A DNA stretch of 64,000 bases from Gelidibacter gilvus (lineage in GTDB: Bacteria; Bacteroidota; Bacteroidia; Flavobacteriales; Flavobacteriaceae): NCBI RefSeq assembly GCF_004115975.1, contig NZ_SDDZ01000002.1, positions 434,001 to 498,000 on the forward strand, given 5' to 3'. The notes beneath the pieces were generated by a model, which did not search any database, was not told where the DNA came from, and worked only from the letters and a program-made list of their open reading frames with translations. The translations under genes were made by a program, and so were the position numbers. The number at the start of each line of letters is the position of its first letter. The first letter of the stretch is position 1. This document shows, piece by piece, positions 43,615-53,099 of this stretch.

Positions 43615-45198
43615 CTAATTATGAAAATAAAGATTGTCTATATAAACGGTTGCACCTGATGACTCAAAGAGCAATTGTGTAATTCCTGAACGATCCGTTG
43701 TAAAACTTGATAAAGGTATTTCTACACTGACCCAACTTCCAATGACCACAGTTGATAAGAATTCTATATCTTCTTTTAATGGTTCTCCGTCACCATAACT
43801 GGTATTCACCAATTTTAATCCTAATGATGTGGCATCTGGAGTCCAATAATCAAAATGTACATGGGTCATCTCAGACAAATTTGTTGGATTGTCATAACTG
43901 GTTACGATACCTGTATAGTTTAATTGATCGTATTTCCAGGTATTGTTCCCATCAATGGCCACTTCTTCCAATGTTGTTGTTTGTGACCAATTTGGGTTCA
44001 GTTCGCTGATGCCAATATTGGTATAGACATCACTATAAATTGAAATCACATCGGCTGCAGGTAAAGTTGGTGTTGGCGCTGCCGATTGAGGTGCTGATGG
44101 CGCTGAAGAATCTTTATAAAAATAGAGGTTATCAATGAATATGGTTCCTCCTCCAGGAATCCCATCAAATTTGAATTGATGGATATCATCCATGGAAAGG
44201 CCTTGACTTGTAAACTCAGATAGTGGGATGTCGTAACTGTTCCACTGACCTGCTACAAGATCCTTCTGTACAAACTTTTCGTCGGTTGCGATACTTATCG
44301 GGTAAATATCCAAAGCCATATTTTCGTTAGCAGTCCAAACATCGATATGTAAGAACTCCATCTGAGAGGCATCTGCAGTAGCACCAATCTGAATCCCTTG
44401 GTAATTTAAATTTCCGTATTGGATGATATAATCGCCATTGATATCAATTTGATTGTAGGTTGTTGATTGTCCCCAATTCGGATAAAAATCTGTTCCCGCA
44501 ATATTTTCATAGGCATCGCTGAATATTGAAATGACATCAGCTGCTGCTCTGTTGGGCTGCGATGGTGCCGCTTCTATCGGCTGCAGAATCTCGACCACCT
44601 CAAATTCTTCGGTGTATGACGTAGTTTCAACAGCCGCACTGTATGCTGTAACGGTTATTGTATAAGTGCCAGCCTCTTGATAGGTGTGCGTGGTTGTGTC
44701 ATTATTATTCGACATCACCGGATCGCTGCCATCACCAAAATCGACGCTATAACTCAAGGCGAAATCTGCAGAAGCCGTAACATTGACGGTTTTGGAAATC
44801 GTACCGCTATTTTCAATAGTCACCATTAAATTTTGAGGTGCTTTAAAAGAAACCTCTATCGGTTGATTTACTGTTGTTGAAAGCCCATTAAGACCATTAG
44901 CAATAATAATTACTGTGTACGTACCTTCTTCATAAATGTGATTCAAACTCTTACCAGATGCTATCACCTCAGATGGATCTGAATTATCTCCAAAATCTAC
45001 CTTAAACGAGACTGCTCCTTCACCTATTGGTGTAATGGTAACTGCTCCAGTGTTATCCTGGCTTACAGTCACTGAAGCTGACACGTTTGATGGCGGTGCA
45101 ATCTTGTCTACAAAACTTGTATCAACATCATCTTGTGAGCAACCGAAAAGTGTGAACACTATTAGAGTTAAACTAAATATATATTTTACTGTTTTCAT
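43615..45198 (-). CDS. PKD surface glycan-binding lipoprotein with duplicated C-terminal modules
   Basis: A 527-residue lipoprotein (lipobox ending C20) with no hydrolase motif. Two PKD domains (~30-118 and ~120-203) are followed by two similar ~150-residue modules (210-362 and 374-527). Both share PAADVISI-S-D-Y-N-I, PNWxQxTT, YxxLNYxGI, and end IDNLYF. These modules are carbohydrate-binding in related laminarin loci. It is expected to hold glucan at the surface for SusC/SusD, and it follows susD by 12 nt. The duplication is clear; ligand is inferred from the locus. Confidence 0.85.
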   Translation of the reverse strand: MKTVKYIFSLTLIVFTLFGCSQDDVDTSFVDKIAPPSNVSASVTVSQDNTGAVTITPIGEGAVSFKVDFGDNSDPSEVIASGKSLNHIYEEGTYTVIIIANGLNGLSTTVNQPIEVSFKAPQNLMVTIENSGTISKTVNVTASADFALSYSVDFGDGSDPVMSNNNDTTTHTYQEAGTYTITVTAYSAAVETTSYTEEFEVVEILQPIEAAPSQPNRAAADVISIFSDAYENIAGTDFYPNWGQSTTYNQIDINGDYIIQYGNLNYQGIQIGATADASQMEFLHIDVWTANENMALDIYPISIATDEKFVQKDLVAGQWNSYDIPLSEFTSQGLSMDDIHQFKFDGIPGGGTIFIDNLYFYKDSSAPSAPQSAAPTPTLPAADVISIYSDVYTNIGISELNPNWSQTTTLEEVAIDGNNTWKYDQLNYTGIVTSYDNPTNLSEMTHVHFDYWTPDATSLGLKLVNTSYGDGEPLKEDIEFLSTVVIGSWVSVEIPLSSFTTDRSGITQLLFESSGATVYIDNLYFHN

Positions 45199-45210
45199 AT
45201 CGTTGTTTTT

Positions 45211-46710
45211 TTAGTATCCGGCATTCTGAGTTAAACCAGAGATGTCTATTTCTCTTTGAGGAATTGGAAAAAGTCCTAATGTTGCCGCATTATAACCTCT
45301 ACTTCCTAAAACATCGGCCGCTTGTCCTGTTCTCACCAAATCGAAAAAACGATCGCCTTCCATACCTAGTTCTAAACGTCTTTCGTTCCAAACTGCTTGA
45401 ACTGTTGCAGGAACTCTGTGATTTTGGTCGCCGAATGCTCTGTCACGTACCCTATCTAAATAGGTTTGCGCTGCTGCTTGGTTTACAGATGATGATCTTA
45501 AGTTTGCTTCTGCTGCCATTAACAACACTTCTGAATAGCGAATGGTACGTTGGTTGTTTTCGTAGTTCAATTCTGGTTGTCCACTGGTTTGACCTTTCCT
45601 TGGCAAATACTTTTTATTATACAAGCCTGTGTTTTTAAAAGGTGCCACTTGATAAGTGACATTTAAACTCGGATTGTTATTTGCGTAAGCTTCAACATCA
45701 AAAGTGGTAGCTTCTTTTCTTTGATCACCATCGTCGTATGCTGCCGCCAAATCTTGGGTTGGTAAATTTGTACTCCAACCAGAGTTGTAAGGCATGTTTG
45801 CTGTGCCATTAAATCCTCTGACCCCACCTTGTTGAACAGCAAGATTTCCTTGACCTCTTGTTATACCGCCCCAATTATAATAAGGTTGTCCATTAGAGTA
45901 TTGAACTTCGTAAACAGATTCTGGGCCGTTTTCTCCTGACAATAAAAAGATGTCATCAAAATTAGTGACCAAACTAAACGGACCATCTACAACACTTTGA
46001 AGTACTGGAACCGCTTCGTCAAACTTATCTTGATATAAATACACTTTCCCCAGTAAAGCTTGAGCTGCATATTTGGTAATTCGCCCTTGTTGTGATTGTG
46101 ATGTTGGTAAAACACTAATGGCATGAATCAAATCTTTTTCCATTTGTGCATACACTTCAGTTTTTGGAGATCTTTGTAAAGTGCCAAAATCTGAAAGACC
46201 TAATTTATGGTCTGTAAACAAGACGACATCGCCAAACATTTTAACCAAATTGAAATAATAAAAGGCTCTTAAAAAGTGGACTTCTCCAAAGAGCGCTTCT
46301 TTACCGTCAAAATTTACTGTATTGCCCAACAGGTTAGCATCTTTATAGGCTATTAAGTAATTAGTTCTGTTCACTCCTTCGTATGCTGATAACCATAAGT
46401 CTTCTAGCGTACTGTTATTGGTCAATATCGCATAATCGTCTATTTGTTGAAACGCCACGACGTCGGAAGCATTTTCACCACCTGCTACGGCATTATCAGA
46501 AGCAACATCTCCAACGACAATCACTTGATTTAACCATTGCGTTGGTGTATAACAACTTACTGCCATGGCCTGATAATCTGCTTCTGATTGCAAATAATCT
46601 ACTTCTGTAACTTGATATTCATCATGAGGATCAAAGTCAACCACATCTGAACAACCCAAAAAGATCGAAAGTATGATGATTAATCCTATACTATTTTTTA
46701 TATTTTTCAT
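45211..46710 (-). CDS. susD: SusD/RagB glycan-binding lipoprotein
   Basis: A 499-residue lipoprotein (FLGC20 lipobox) with the SusD/RagB fold. Visible features: LWLSAYEGVNRTNYLIAY, LFGEVHFLRAFYYFNLVKMFGDVVLFTDHK (SusD-like_3 repeat), TKYAAQALLGKVYLYQDKFDEAVPVL, and the late RYSEVLLMAAEANLR and VWNERRLELGMEGDRFFDLVRTG. It caps the SusC channel and binds oligosaccharides. It follows susC by 18 nt. It is the normal SusC/SusD arrangement. Confidence 0.96.
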   Translation of the reverse strand: MKNIKNSIGLIIILSIFLGCSDVVDFDPHDEYQVTEVDYLQSEADYQAMAVSCYTPTQWLNQVIVVGDVASDNAVAGGENASDVVAFQQIDDYAILTNNSTLEDLWLSAYEGVNRTNYLIAYKDANLLGNTVNFDGKEALFGEVHFLRAFYYFNLVKMFGDVVLFTDHKLGLSDFGTLQRSPKTEVYAQMEKDLIHAISVLPTSQSQQGRITKYAAQALLGKVYLYQDKFDEAVPVLQSVVDGPFSLVTNFDDIFLLSGENGPESVYEVQYSNGQPYYNWGGITRGQGNLAVQQGGVRGFNGTANMPYNSGWSTNLPTQDLAAAYDDGDQRKEATTFDVEAYANNNPSLNVTYQVAPFKNTGLYNKKYLPRKGQTSGQPELNYENNQRTIRYSEVLLMAAEANLRSSSVNQAAAQTYLDRVRDRAFGDQNHRVPATVQAVWNERRLELGMEGDRFFDLVRTGQAADVLGSRGYNAATLGLFPIPQREIDISGLTQNAGY

Positions 46711-46728
46711 ACTAATTTATTTTTGATG

Positions 46729-49700
46729 TTAAAATTTAAGGTCTAAACCAATTAAAAATGTTCTTGCTTGTGGATAAGCACCTCTATCGATACCTGTATC
46801 CAAAATTCCTCCAGATATTTCAGGATCGAAACCTTGATATTTAGTAAGTGTCAATAGGTTTTTTGCCTGTGCATAGATCCGTACTTGACTAAATCCTGCA
46901 TTTAAGCTTTCTGGGATGGTATAACCTAAAATCAAACTTTTAATTTTGATGAAACTCCCATCTTCCACATATCTATCAGAGGGTCTAATATTACTGTTGG
47001 TATCTGCAAAAGTGTAGCGCGGGTTTTTGGCATCATTAGTTGTGCCCTCTCCAGTCCATCTGTTTAAAATGGTTCTATCCTTGTTAGTAAACTGTGCATT
47101 GCGCTCGTAGGCTCGGTAAATATCATTGCCTACTGAGGCATAAGTAAACATGTTTAAATCGAAATTCTTATAGTCAAAACCTAAATTCCAACCGATATTA
47201 AATTTTGGAAACGGATCTCCAATTTTAGTTTTATCCTCATCGTTAATAATACCATCATTATTAATATCCACAAACCGAATATCTCCTAATTGCGCTCCTG
47301 TTTGTGTGGCATGGGCATCAATTTCACCTTGGTTTTGAAATAAACCATCGGTTTGATATCCGTAAAAATAACCCGGTGTAAAGCCCTTTTCGAAGCGTGT
47401 AGCAAAATGGCTCTGGCCATTGAAATATGAACCTCCTGGCTCAAATGCCGTACCATCATTATTGGTATCGGTCACCAGATTTTTTGAAGAAGTAAAGTTA
47501 AATGACGTATTGAATTTTAATTCTTTATGGCCACTGTTTCTATAGCCTATAGTTAAGTCTATACCTTTACTTTCAGTGCTTCCAATGTTAGATTTTACTG
47601 GCTCTGAAGTACCCGCATACAATGGCGGTGCTTCTGTAAACAATAAGCCTTCAACCGATTTATTAAAGTAATCTACAGATAAAGATAAATTGTTAAACAA
47701 AGTAGCATCAAAACCGAAATTGTATTGGGTCTGTTCTTCCCAACGCAGGAATGGGTTCTCAAACGAGTTTACGGTCGCTCCAGAAACAAATTCATTTCCG
47801 AAGGTGTATCCATTACTATTGGCAGTTGAATTATAGCTTGGACCACCAATAGCAATGCTCACATACTGCGGATCCACGTTTTCGTTTCCAACGGTACCAT
47901 AACTCCCTCTTAATTTCAAAAAATTAATGGCATCATAATTAAAGAAATCCTCGTTGGTTACTACCCAACCTAAAGATCCTGCATAGAAGTTTGCAAATTT
48001 ATTATCTGTACCAAAAGCAATGGACCCATCGCGTCGTGCAGAAAATGATGCTAGATACTTACTTTCATAATCATAGTTTATCCTACTAAAGTAAGATAGG
48101 TTTCTTCGTTCTAAATACTGACGACTATATCCTGTATAAGCATTTGTATTTAATTTGGTGTTGACACCTGTAGCTGCTTCTATATCTGCCCAAGCCCAAG
48201 AATTATCCCTAACATCCTGTCTTGTAGTACCCATTTCATTTCCTGTAGATTGACTTCTAGAAATTCCTAAAACAAAGTCAAAATTATGGCTGTCTTTAAG
48301 AGTAAGTGCATAATTAGCAAAGGTTTCAAATGTATAACTGAAATTTGCATTTTTCCTTTCGGAAACACTATTGTGAAACGACGGAATTGTGGTGGTTGTT
48401 CCATCGTCATTAAGAACTTCTTGTGTCTTAACAGTCCCATCCGGATTGTAATCACTGGACACGTTGTTTGGTCCATAATAAGCTAATGGTGAAAAACTTT
48501 TGCTTCCTTGATCCCATTTGGTATACCCGAAGCGTGAGGTAACTTTAAGGTTGTCCAAAATATCATATTGCAATTCAAGTTTACCATATAGCTTATCTCC
48601 GTTACTCTCGTTATAGGTATCCTCTAATCTCTGAACCGGATTAAAGATTTCAGACAACAATAAGTTACTATAGCCGTGTGTGGCAAAATTATTGGGATCT
48701 GTATTATATGGAGATACGGTAGGATCAAAATTTATAGCGTTACCAAGTATAGAGTTAAAGGAATTCTCTGCAACACCTTGACTTTTAATGTTTGCGTAAC
48801 TTGTATTGACTATAAACTTCAATTTAGAAGTTAATTGAAAATCAATATTGGCGGTGATATTCAGTCTATTAAAATTAGATTTATCAATACCACCTACAAT
48901 ACCTCCTTGGCTTAAATACCCCGTAGATACAAAATAACCTACAGTTTCTGAACCGCCTCGAGCAGAAAGTGTATAGGAGGTTAATGGCGCATCATTAAAG
49001 ATTTCATCTTGCCAGTCTGTGCCACTTCCTAAAGTAGAAATATCCGGGAATATTAAATTTCCTCCAGACACCACACTACCTTCATTTAAAATCGCAGCAT
49101 ATTCTGATGCATTTAATATACCGAGTTTTCGATCTACAGATTGGATTCCTGTGTAAGCATTAAATGAAAACTCCGTTTTTTGATTTTTTCTACCACTTTT
49201 TGTGGTGACCACAATGACTCCGTTCCCACCTTTAACACCGTAAATGGCGGTTGAAGCTGCATCTTTTAAAATGTTTATGGATTGGATGTCTGCCGAATTT
49301 ATGGCGTTTAAATCGTCTAATGTCTGAGGCACACCATCAATAATGACCACTGGGTCAGTACCCGAAAACGAAGGAATACCCCGTACCAGTACCGTTGGTT
49401 TACTTCCTGGAGCTCCGCCTTGAATAACCGCAACACCTGATGCATTACCCTGAAGCGCCTCTTCAACTCGTAACGGTTTTAGGTTTTCAATAATTTCGGA
49501 CTTCACCGTTGAAATCGCACCAGAGACATCCGTAACTTTTTGCGTCCCGTAGCCAATGACTACAATTTCATCGAGAGCTTCTGCGTCTTCCCTTAATACA
49601 ATCGTCAAAGGTTGATCATTCAAAACTGTTACTTCTTGATTTTGATATCCTACATAAGAGAACACCAAAATTGAATTAATGCCAACAGCATCTATGCTGA

Positions 49701-49875
49701 AGTTACCATCAAAGTCAGTAGAAACACCTTTTGAGGTATTCTTAACAATGACATTGACTCCAATAAGAGGTTGGCCGCTTTCTAAATCCTTTACAGTCCC
49801 TTTAACATTTATTGTTTGACTAAATGCTAAGGTTGTTGAAAGGAGAATTAAAAATGAGAGAAATTTTGTTATCAT
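46729..49875 (-). CDS. susC: SusC-type TonB-dependent oligosaccharide transporter
   Basis: A 1048-residue outer-membrane transporter. Signal peptide, a CarboxypepD_reg domain (INVKGTVKDLESGQPLIGVNVIVKNTSKGVSTDFDGNFSI), the plug with ALQGNASGVAVIQGGAPGSKPTVLVRGIPSFSGTDPVVIIDGVPQ, SINILKDAASTAIYGVKGGNGVIVVTTK, and a long barrel ending ARTFLIGLDLKF. It imports oligosaccharides with SusD; in this locus, laminarin fragments. It is first of the operon susC-susD-SGBP-GH16-GH3-GH16. A ~240-nt region precedes it. Confidence 0.97.
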   Translation of the reverse strand: MITKFLSFLILLSTTLAFSQTINVKGTVKDLESGQPLIGVNVIVKNTSKGVSTDFDGNFSIDAVGINSILVFSYVGYQNQEVTVLNDQPLTIVLREDAEALDEIVVIGYGTQKVTDVSGAISTVKSEIIENLKPLRVEEALQGNASGVAVIQGGAPGSKPTVLVRGIPSFSGTDPVVIIDGVPQTLDDLNAINSADIQSINILKDAASTAIYGVKGGNGVIVVTTKSGRKNQKTEFSFNAYTGIQSVDRKLGILNASEYAAILNEGSVVSGGNLIFPDISTLGSGTDWQDEIFNDAPLTSYTLSARGGSETVGYFVSTGYLSQGGIVGGIDKSNFNRLNITANIDFQLTSKLKFIVNTSYANIKSQGVAENSFNSILGNAINFDPTVSPYNTDPNNFATHGYSNLLLSEIFNPVQRLEDTYNESNGDKLYGKLELQYDILDNLKVTSRFGYTKWDQGSKSFSPLAYYGPNNVSSDYNPDGTVKTQEVLNDDGTTTTIPSFHNSVSERKNANFSYTFETFANYALTLKDSHNFDFVLGISRSQSTGNEMGTTRQDVRDNSWAWADIEAATGVNTKLNTNAYTGYSRQYLERRNLSYFSRINYDYESKYLASFSARRDGSIAFGTDNKFANFYAGSLGWVVTNEDFFNYDAINFLKLRGSYGTVGNENVDPQYVSIAIGGPSYNSTANSNGYTFGNEFVSGATVNSFENPFLRWEEQTQYNFGFDATLFNNLSLSVDYFNKSVEGLLFTEAPPLYAGTSEPVKSNIGSTESKGIDLTIGYRNSGHKELKFNTSFNFTSSKNLVTDTNNDGTAFEPGGSYFNGQSHFATRFEKGFTPGYFYGYQTDGLFQNQGEIDAHATQTGAQLGDIRFVDINNDGIINDEDKTKIGDPFPKFNIGWNLGFDYKNFDLNMFTYASVGNDIYRAYERNAQFTNKDRTILNRWTGEGTTNDAKNPRYTFADTNSNIRPSDRYVEDGSFIKIKSLILGYTIPESLNAGFSQVRIYAQAKNLLTLTKYQGFDPEISGGILDTGIDRGAYPQARTFLIGLDLKF

Positions 49876-50112
49876 AGTTTAAAACTTTATTTGTTAAACT
49901 TAGACAAATCAATTATTAAAAGAATAAAAGTCACCACAACAATGAATATACATCACATAAAATCACTCTATTATATATCATATATGAAAAAGAATCCCCG
50001 CAGACCCGCGAATTTAGTAGTTTTTAAAATTTGGTACTAAAACGTAATAGATATGGCGAAAACGAGGCTGTGTTGTGGTAATGTATGGGTGATATATTGA
50101 GATGTAGTAGGC

Positions 50113-52947
50113 CTATAATTCTAAGATGTAATTTGTTAAGCTCGTTTCATGGGGTAAATCCATCTTTTTACGTAATCTATATCTTTTCACCTCTACACTT
50201 CTATGGGAAATATTTAATAAAGGTGCTATTTCCTTAGAAGAAAGGTTAAGTCTTAAATAGGCACATAGTTTAAGATCGTCTGGGGTTAATTTAGGGTGTT
50301 TGCTTTTTACCTTTTTAAAGAAATCCTTATCTGCATTGTTGAAAGCTTCTTGAAAAAACTTCCAATCGTCTGTAGTGTTTATATTCTTGTCAATAATCTT
50401 GATGACTGGCTTTACACTATTCTGATTATCGGTACTCTTTAGTTCTTCCTTAATTTGATTCAAAAATTCATTCTTTTTGATTAGGCTCATTGTTGATATT
50501 GCCAATTCTCTATTTTTGTTTTCTATATCCTGTTTTAGCCTTTCATTTTTAAGTTGCATCAATTCCTGTTCGATTTCAAGTTCCTTTAATTCGAAGTCGC
50601 GTTTATTTTTCAACATCAACGCTTCTTTTTGCTTTTTATAATACCGTTTATACAAATAATGGATCATAACACCCAAAGTGATAACAGTTAATAAATAAAT
50701 AACAACCATTAAGTTAGAAAGGTACCAGGGCTTGGCAATTTCAAATTGGTAAACCGCCTCATTATCGGATAAATTATTCCCCACTTTTGAACGTACCTTA
50801 AAAGTATATTGACCATAGGGTAGATTTTTAAAAAGTACCGAAGGCTCTGAAGTCCATGAACTCCATTCGTCATAATACCCAATGAGTTTATACTGATATT
50901 CTGCTTGTAAATACTTATAAAATTCGGCAACACTATAGGTAAATTGAAGGTTGTTTTCATTATTACCAAAATTGGATGGTTTGGTAATGTCTACAGAAAA
51001 CGCTTCGCCATTGATCGCATAATTAGAGATGGAGTTAATTGCAATATCATAGGATTTAAGGTCTATTTTATTGATATCAATAATAATATAACCTGAAGAG
51101 GTACCAAAAAGATAGGTGCCGTCTGACAGAAAAGAAATCGTTTCATAACCTGTCATGTCTTTCCTTAAAGATTTTGGCAGCGGAATTCTTGTTATGACAG
51201 GTTTCTCACTAAATTTTCCGGGAGAAACATAGGAGATATTTTTATCTGAAAAACTCCATAGTCTATCATGCTGAACATCTGAAATTAATTTGCCGGAGGT
51301 ATATTCTCCTACTGGAAAAACGCTACTCAATAAACTATCTTTCTCAAATTGCTTTTTCTGTTTGTCGTATACAAATACCCCTTTTTCATAGGCATATAGG
51401 ACTTTATCCAAATAGGTGGTCAAACTTGAACCAAAACCTTTCTCAACAGAAGCATCTTTAACAACCGACTGTACCTCAGTCCAATCTGCATTGGATGAAA
51501 TTGCAAAAACGCCTTTGTATTCATGGCTTACTAAGAATGTGTGAGCGTCCACGATAGCGAAATGCTTGGATGAAATATTGAAGCCTTCCAATTTATTCTT
51601 ATATGACCATTGTCCGTTTTGCAGTTGTAGAAAATGGAGGCCACTATAATTACCCTGAATAACAAGGTTTTCGTTATCAAGAAATGGTTGTACGTCCCAG
51701 GTTCCTGGAATTGATGCTATCAATTGTGCCTGATCACCTTTCACGACAAAAGTTCCTAAATTATGACCACAAAAGAGCGTATCTCCAATTCCTTTTAAAC
51801 TCCATACCTGCCCTTTTGTGCCTTCAATAAATTTAAAACGATCGTTTGAAGCCATTGCTTTATAAAAAAGTCCTTGGTTAGTGCCTAAGTATAAATTCCC
51901 ATCAAAAAGTGTGGATGTATAGACCGTCCCCAAATCGCCATTCCTATCATTATAAATGCTCAACGCCGATTTTATGTTGATGTAGTTAATCCCGTTGTCC
52001 AGAGCCAGCCAAATATTATTGTTACTATCTTCAAATAGGCCCAATACTGTATTGTTTGAAAGTCCGTCTACCTGATCAATCGTATAAGAGATCTCCCCCG
52101 AATGGGTTAAATAAACCATTCCATTGGAGATGGTTCCCAATATAAAATCACCATTTTCAAGCATGATACTATTATACACGCTTAAGCTGTCAATCATTTT
52201 TTTGGCTGGTATGTCCCATTCAAAGAGCTGCCCATCTTTCCATTTATAAAATCCCTGTTCTTGGGTTTCAATCAACAGATCGCCATCATAATTGAACATA
52301 TTAACAATAATATTTGTTAAAAAAATTGGATTGTCAATCCATAGCACCGATTGCCCACTTTCAATTTTATAAATGCCTTCTCCAAAAACTTGATAATAGA
52401 CGGTATCCTCTACTCTGAAAACTTTGGTAATGGTACTCTGCGTATCAATTATTTTATAACTGCGATTATTTAAATCATAAATATAAATCCTATTTAAGGA
52501 CTGAAAGAGCACATAGTGATCCATGGATAAAATGTTCCAGAACTGCTCATCTTCAATAAGTGGCACTTCCAATTCATCAGAAATTGAGGTATAGTCCAAG
52601 CTACCGAAAGCATTACGTTTCCAATAGCCAAAGTTCATATAGCACCCTGTAAAGATCAGGTCATCAATGACGTTTACCGACCGCATAATGGATTGGTTTG
52701 GTGTAGGATACAATTGCCATTCCGCCCCATTAAACTCAAGAAGGCCTTTGTTATTTGCTACATAAATAAACTGGTCATCCGACTGGGAAATACTCCAATT
52801 TTGGTTTTCAGCTCCATATTGCTGTGCCTGATATGTCGTGATGGGAGGCAACTCTTGTGCTATCAACAGTGTTGAAAATAAGAGTTGTATGTATAAAATG
52901 ATGATTTTAATTTTCAAAATTGAAGCTTTGCGTGGTGTGATCGACAA
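50113..52947 (-). CDS. Membrane sensor regulator with propeller, Y_Y_Y and LuxR-type HTH
   Basis: A 944-residue transmembrane regulator. Order: signal/anchor, two-component regulator propeller repeats (~30-620), Y_Y_Y domain (~640-735, NLQFTYSVAEFYKYLQAEYQYKLIGYYDEW), a transmembrane helix (~740-762), a coiled coil (~765-830) and a LuxR-type helix-turn-helix (last ~65 residues, LRLNLSSKEIAPLLNISHRSVEVKRYRLRKK). There is no kinase domain, so DNA binding is probably direct. The start is TTG 52947, or TTG 52917; no ATG is available. It lies just upstream of susC and likely senses laminarin products. Confidence 0.87.
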   Translation of the reverse strand: MSITPRKASILKIKIIILYIQLLFSTLLIAQELPPITTYQAQQYGAENQNWSISQSDDQFIYVANNKGLLEFNGAEWQLYPTPNQSIMRSVNVIDDLIFTGCYMNFGYWKRNAFGSLDYTSISDELEVPLIEDEQFWNILSMDHYVLFQSLNRIYIYDLNNRSYKIIDTQSTITKVFRVEDTVYYQVFGEGIYKIESGQSVLWIDNPIFLTNIIVNMFNYDGDLLIETQEQGFYKWKDGQLFEWDIPAKKMIDSLSVYNSIMLENGDFILGTISNGMVYLTHSGEISYTIDQVDGLSNNTVLGLFEDSNNNIWLALDNGINYINIKSALSIYNDRNGDLGTVYTSTLFDGNLYLGTNQGLFYKAMASNDRFKFIEGTKGQVWSLKGIGDTLFCGHNLGTFVVKGDQAQLIASIPGTWDVQPFLDNENLVIQGNYSGLHFLQLQNGQWSYKNKLEGFNISSKHFAIVDAHTFLVSHEYKGVFAISSNADWTEVQSVVKDASVEKGFGSSLTTYLDKVLYAYEKGVFVYDKQKKQFEKDSLLSSVFPVGEYTSGKLISDVQHDRLWSFSDKNISYVSPGKFSEKPVITRIPLPKSLRKDMTGYETISFLSDGTYLFGTSSGYIIIDINKIDLKSYDIAINSISNYAINGEAFSVDITKPSNFGNNENNLQFTYSVAEFYKYLQAEYQYKLIGYYDEWSSWTSEPSVLFKNLPYGQYTFKVRSKVGNNLSDNEAVYQFEIAKPWYLSNLMVVIYLLTVITLGVMIHYLYKRYYKKQKEALMLKNKRDFELKELEIEQELMQLKNERLKQDIENKNRELAISTMSLIKKNEFLNQIKEELKSTDNQNSVKPVIKIIDKNINTTDDWKFFQEAFNNADKDFFKKVKSKHPKLTPDDLKLCAYLRLNLSSKEIAPLLNISHRSVEVKRYRLRKKMDLPHETSLTNYILEL

Positions 52948-53099
52948 TATAAGTTGAAATTACAAATTCCAAACTATAATGCAAAGGTTTTCAGTTTGGC
53001 TTGGGATTTCTTCCATATATCTATATAAAAGTACAGACACAATGCAAAAAAAATTAAAACGCCCAATAAAAGAAGCTACCTTCCTAGCAGATGTCATGG

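Noticed and set aside
50030-50060. LacI-type operator before susC
   Set aside because: The sequence around AAAACGTAAT is asymmetric with two mismatches in the half sites, too weak to call.
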